Origin: Polyodon spathula | Lineage: Eukaryota; Chordata; Actinopteri; Acipenseriformes; Polyodontidae | DNA length: 64,000 nucleotides | Direction of reading: 5' to 3' | Assembly (NCBI RefSeq): GCF_017654505.1 | Contig: NC_054536.1 | Span: 8,356,294-8,420,293, forward strand | In this document: positions 62,246 to 64,000 of the stretch, piece after piece | Layout of the letters: every line of letters begins with the position of its first letter | Numbering within the stretch: the stretch's first letter is position 1 | Notes under the pieces: model-generated | Databases searched by the model: none | Told to the model about the DNA's origin: nothing | Seen by the model: only the letters and a program-made list of their open reading frames with translations | Position numbers and translations under genes: made by a program

Positions 62246-64000
62246 TTGATATAAGATACAATGTTGATGCACCAGGACCAAGCCATAATAGTAAATGCAG
62301 TCTTTCAGAATTGCTTGCCATTATTTTGTTTAAAATACTTTCCTGTGTTATTGAAAACTTGCTGCAAAAGATGCCTCACTTAAAGCTCTAAGTATTAAAT
62401 TTAACAATCAACTGATAGAGTCTTTACATAAGTCTTGTTTTTTTCTTCTTCTTTCAAATCAATTCCCTTAGTCAATTAAATATTCTAGTTTTTCATGTGG
62501 TCACAGAGATGAAAATATAATGAAAAAAATGAGAAATATGTAACCCAGTATTGAAGGATCTATGTTAATGATTTGTAAACAGTGGTGGGGGTCCTAGTAA
62601 CAGAACCATGGTTACAGTCTTCAGCATAGAAAAGGAAGGATCACGACTGGTGGCAAACATTGAAAATAAAAATCCAGCTTGAAACTTAAACAGCAGATCT
62701 CATAAGAACAAACACAGAACAAAAAACCTTGCTTATCAGCAATTGACAGTTTCTTTTTTCCTCGGTGCCAAATTCAGCTGTCTTAAGTAGAAGACTGCGT
62801 CTAAAAATAACTGAACTCCTGGATACAGTATATCAGATCAAGCATGCTTTGGAAAATGCCAGAAAATCAGCTTATATTACATTTAAACATATTTAAAAAT
62901 AGAATAGAGAGGGGATGGGGAGCTAAATATGTTTTGTTGACATAAACAACTGCACCTCAGATCTGCCCATTCACTGAGCCTGAATCCCAGTAGCTTGGGT
63001 TACTAGTTTCCTGCCAATGAAACACATTTCCTTTTAGGAAGCCACTCAATTTGTGGAAAGCCCCAGTGAATTCAGCACCATAAACTTCAATTTTAGCTGT
63101 ATGGTCTGCTAATCTCTTCCTCTCTCTCCCACAGAAATTCTCCCAGTGCTAAACAGGAGAGGAGCTACAAGGATTGCACTGTCAAATTTTCCGACATATG
63201 GATACAGGCTTTAAGACAAGCAGCAAGAAGGATATCCTTTGCTCCTCTTCAAAACACAGTTGTGAATTCCAGTGCTGTTATGACTGATACATTTCCACAT
63301 TAGGTCACCAAATTAAAGTGGAACATGGAAAATGTTGGTTACAAACATAGCAAGTCGGCTAAATGAAGAAGTTGTTGGAAGCAGAAGTATAGATCAAATA
63401 AAATTCAAATAAAAGTATGACTGACATACAACAAAATATAGCCACACGACTACAATGACGATACTCAACCTCCAAAGGTCTTTTGGAATTTTCTTCCCAC
63501 TCCCAGTCTCCCTATGTATCTCCTGCCAATCAAGTGATTATGCGTTTGTCCCACAATTCCAGGAAATCCCGCATGCCAACATTACACAAACTAAAACATG
63601 CTTCTTTATAATCAGCTGTTGATTTTTAAGAATTTCCTGTTAAAATATTGCTTTAATGAAGTATGTTTCTTTCAAATCACAAAGGCATGCATAGAAATTA
63701 GCACCACATTCACGCTAAGAATGACTTAATTTGTTTATTTGCTAAACTTGTCCAGCAGATGGCATTTATGTATATATTCTAGCATTTTAGTGTGCATGGC
63801 GCTACCCAGAGAAGAAAGAGCTGAAATGAATAAATAGGCGAAATTTCTATTGACAGTCCAGCCACAGATATGTCTCACAAACTGTGCCTATGACATGAGT
63901 ACCAGTGCAGTCAGCTGCATCTGATATTAGCCACGCTACTCCCTGGGACTGCTACAATATGATTGTTTAATACAAGGAAACTTTTTACTTTTGTTTGAAA

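Overview
This is vertebrate nuclear DNA, almost certainly from a ray-finned fish. It is AT-rich, dense in microsatellites and full of fish-type transposable elements: Tc1/mariner, hAT, pogo/Tigger, piggyBac-like and Harbinger-like miniature elements, L2 LINE, V-SINE-like tRNA SINEs and a young LTR element. I suspect a non-teleost such as sturgeon or paddlefish, because the LTR family with its proline-rich repeat protein resembles sequences I associate with those genomes. That assignment is an inference from memory, not proven here.

The only host gene I can support is KIAA1217 (sickle tail, SKT) on the minus strand. Five coding exons are present, in transcript order 52142-52076, 47487-47210, 7829-7634, 4304-4106 and 1657-1564. 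Splice phases agree at every junction (67 + 278 + 196 + 199 + 94 nt = 278 codons), each exon has an AG acceptor and/or GT donor, and the peptide matches the N-terminal part of KIAA1217/SKT, including the start of the AIP3/p140Cap-like domain. The rest of the gene lies beyond position 1. Upstream non-coding exons and the main promoter are not recognised. A minus-strand splice donor at 31385 may mark an alternative internal first exon.

Layout: 1-7.8 kb holds three exons with short introns. 7.8-47.2 kb is one 39.4-kb intron packed with mobile elements, including a 3.7-kb LTR retrotransposon at 41737-45474. 47.2-52.1 kb has two exons and a 4.6-kb intron with microsatellites and an interstitial telomere-like repeat. 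52.1-64 kb lies upstream of the first coding exon and holds hAT pieces, a 64-bp minisatellite, an antisense solo LTR related to the intronic element, a small palindromic element and an L2 fragment.

The most interesting object is the intronic LTR element. It has near-identical LTRs, a 5-bp target duplication, a tRNA-Leu-like primer site and a polypurine tract, but no recognisable pol. Its internal part is one long reading frame, broken by a single extra base. That frame has a zinc-knuckle-like start followed by five different in-frame tandem arrays. Most other open frames in the window are chance frames or transposon shadows.
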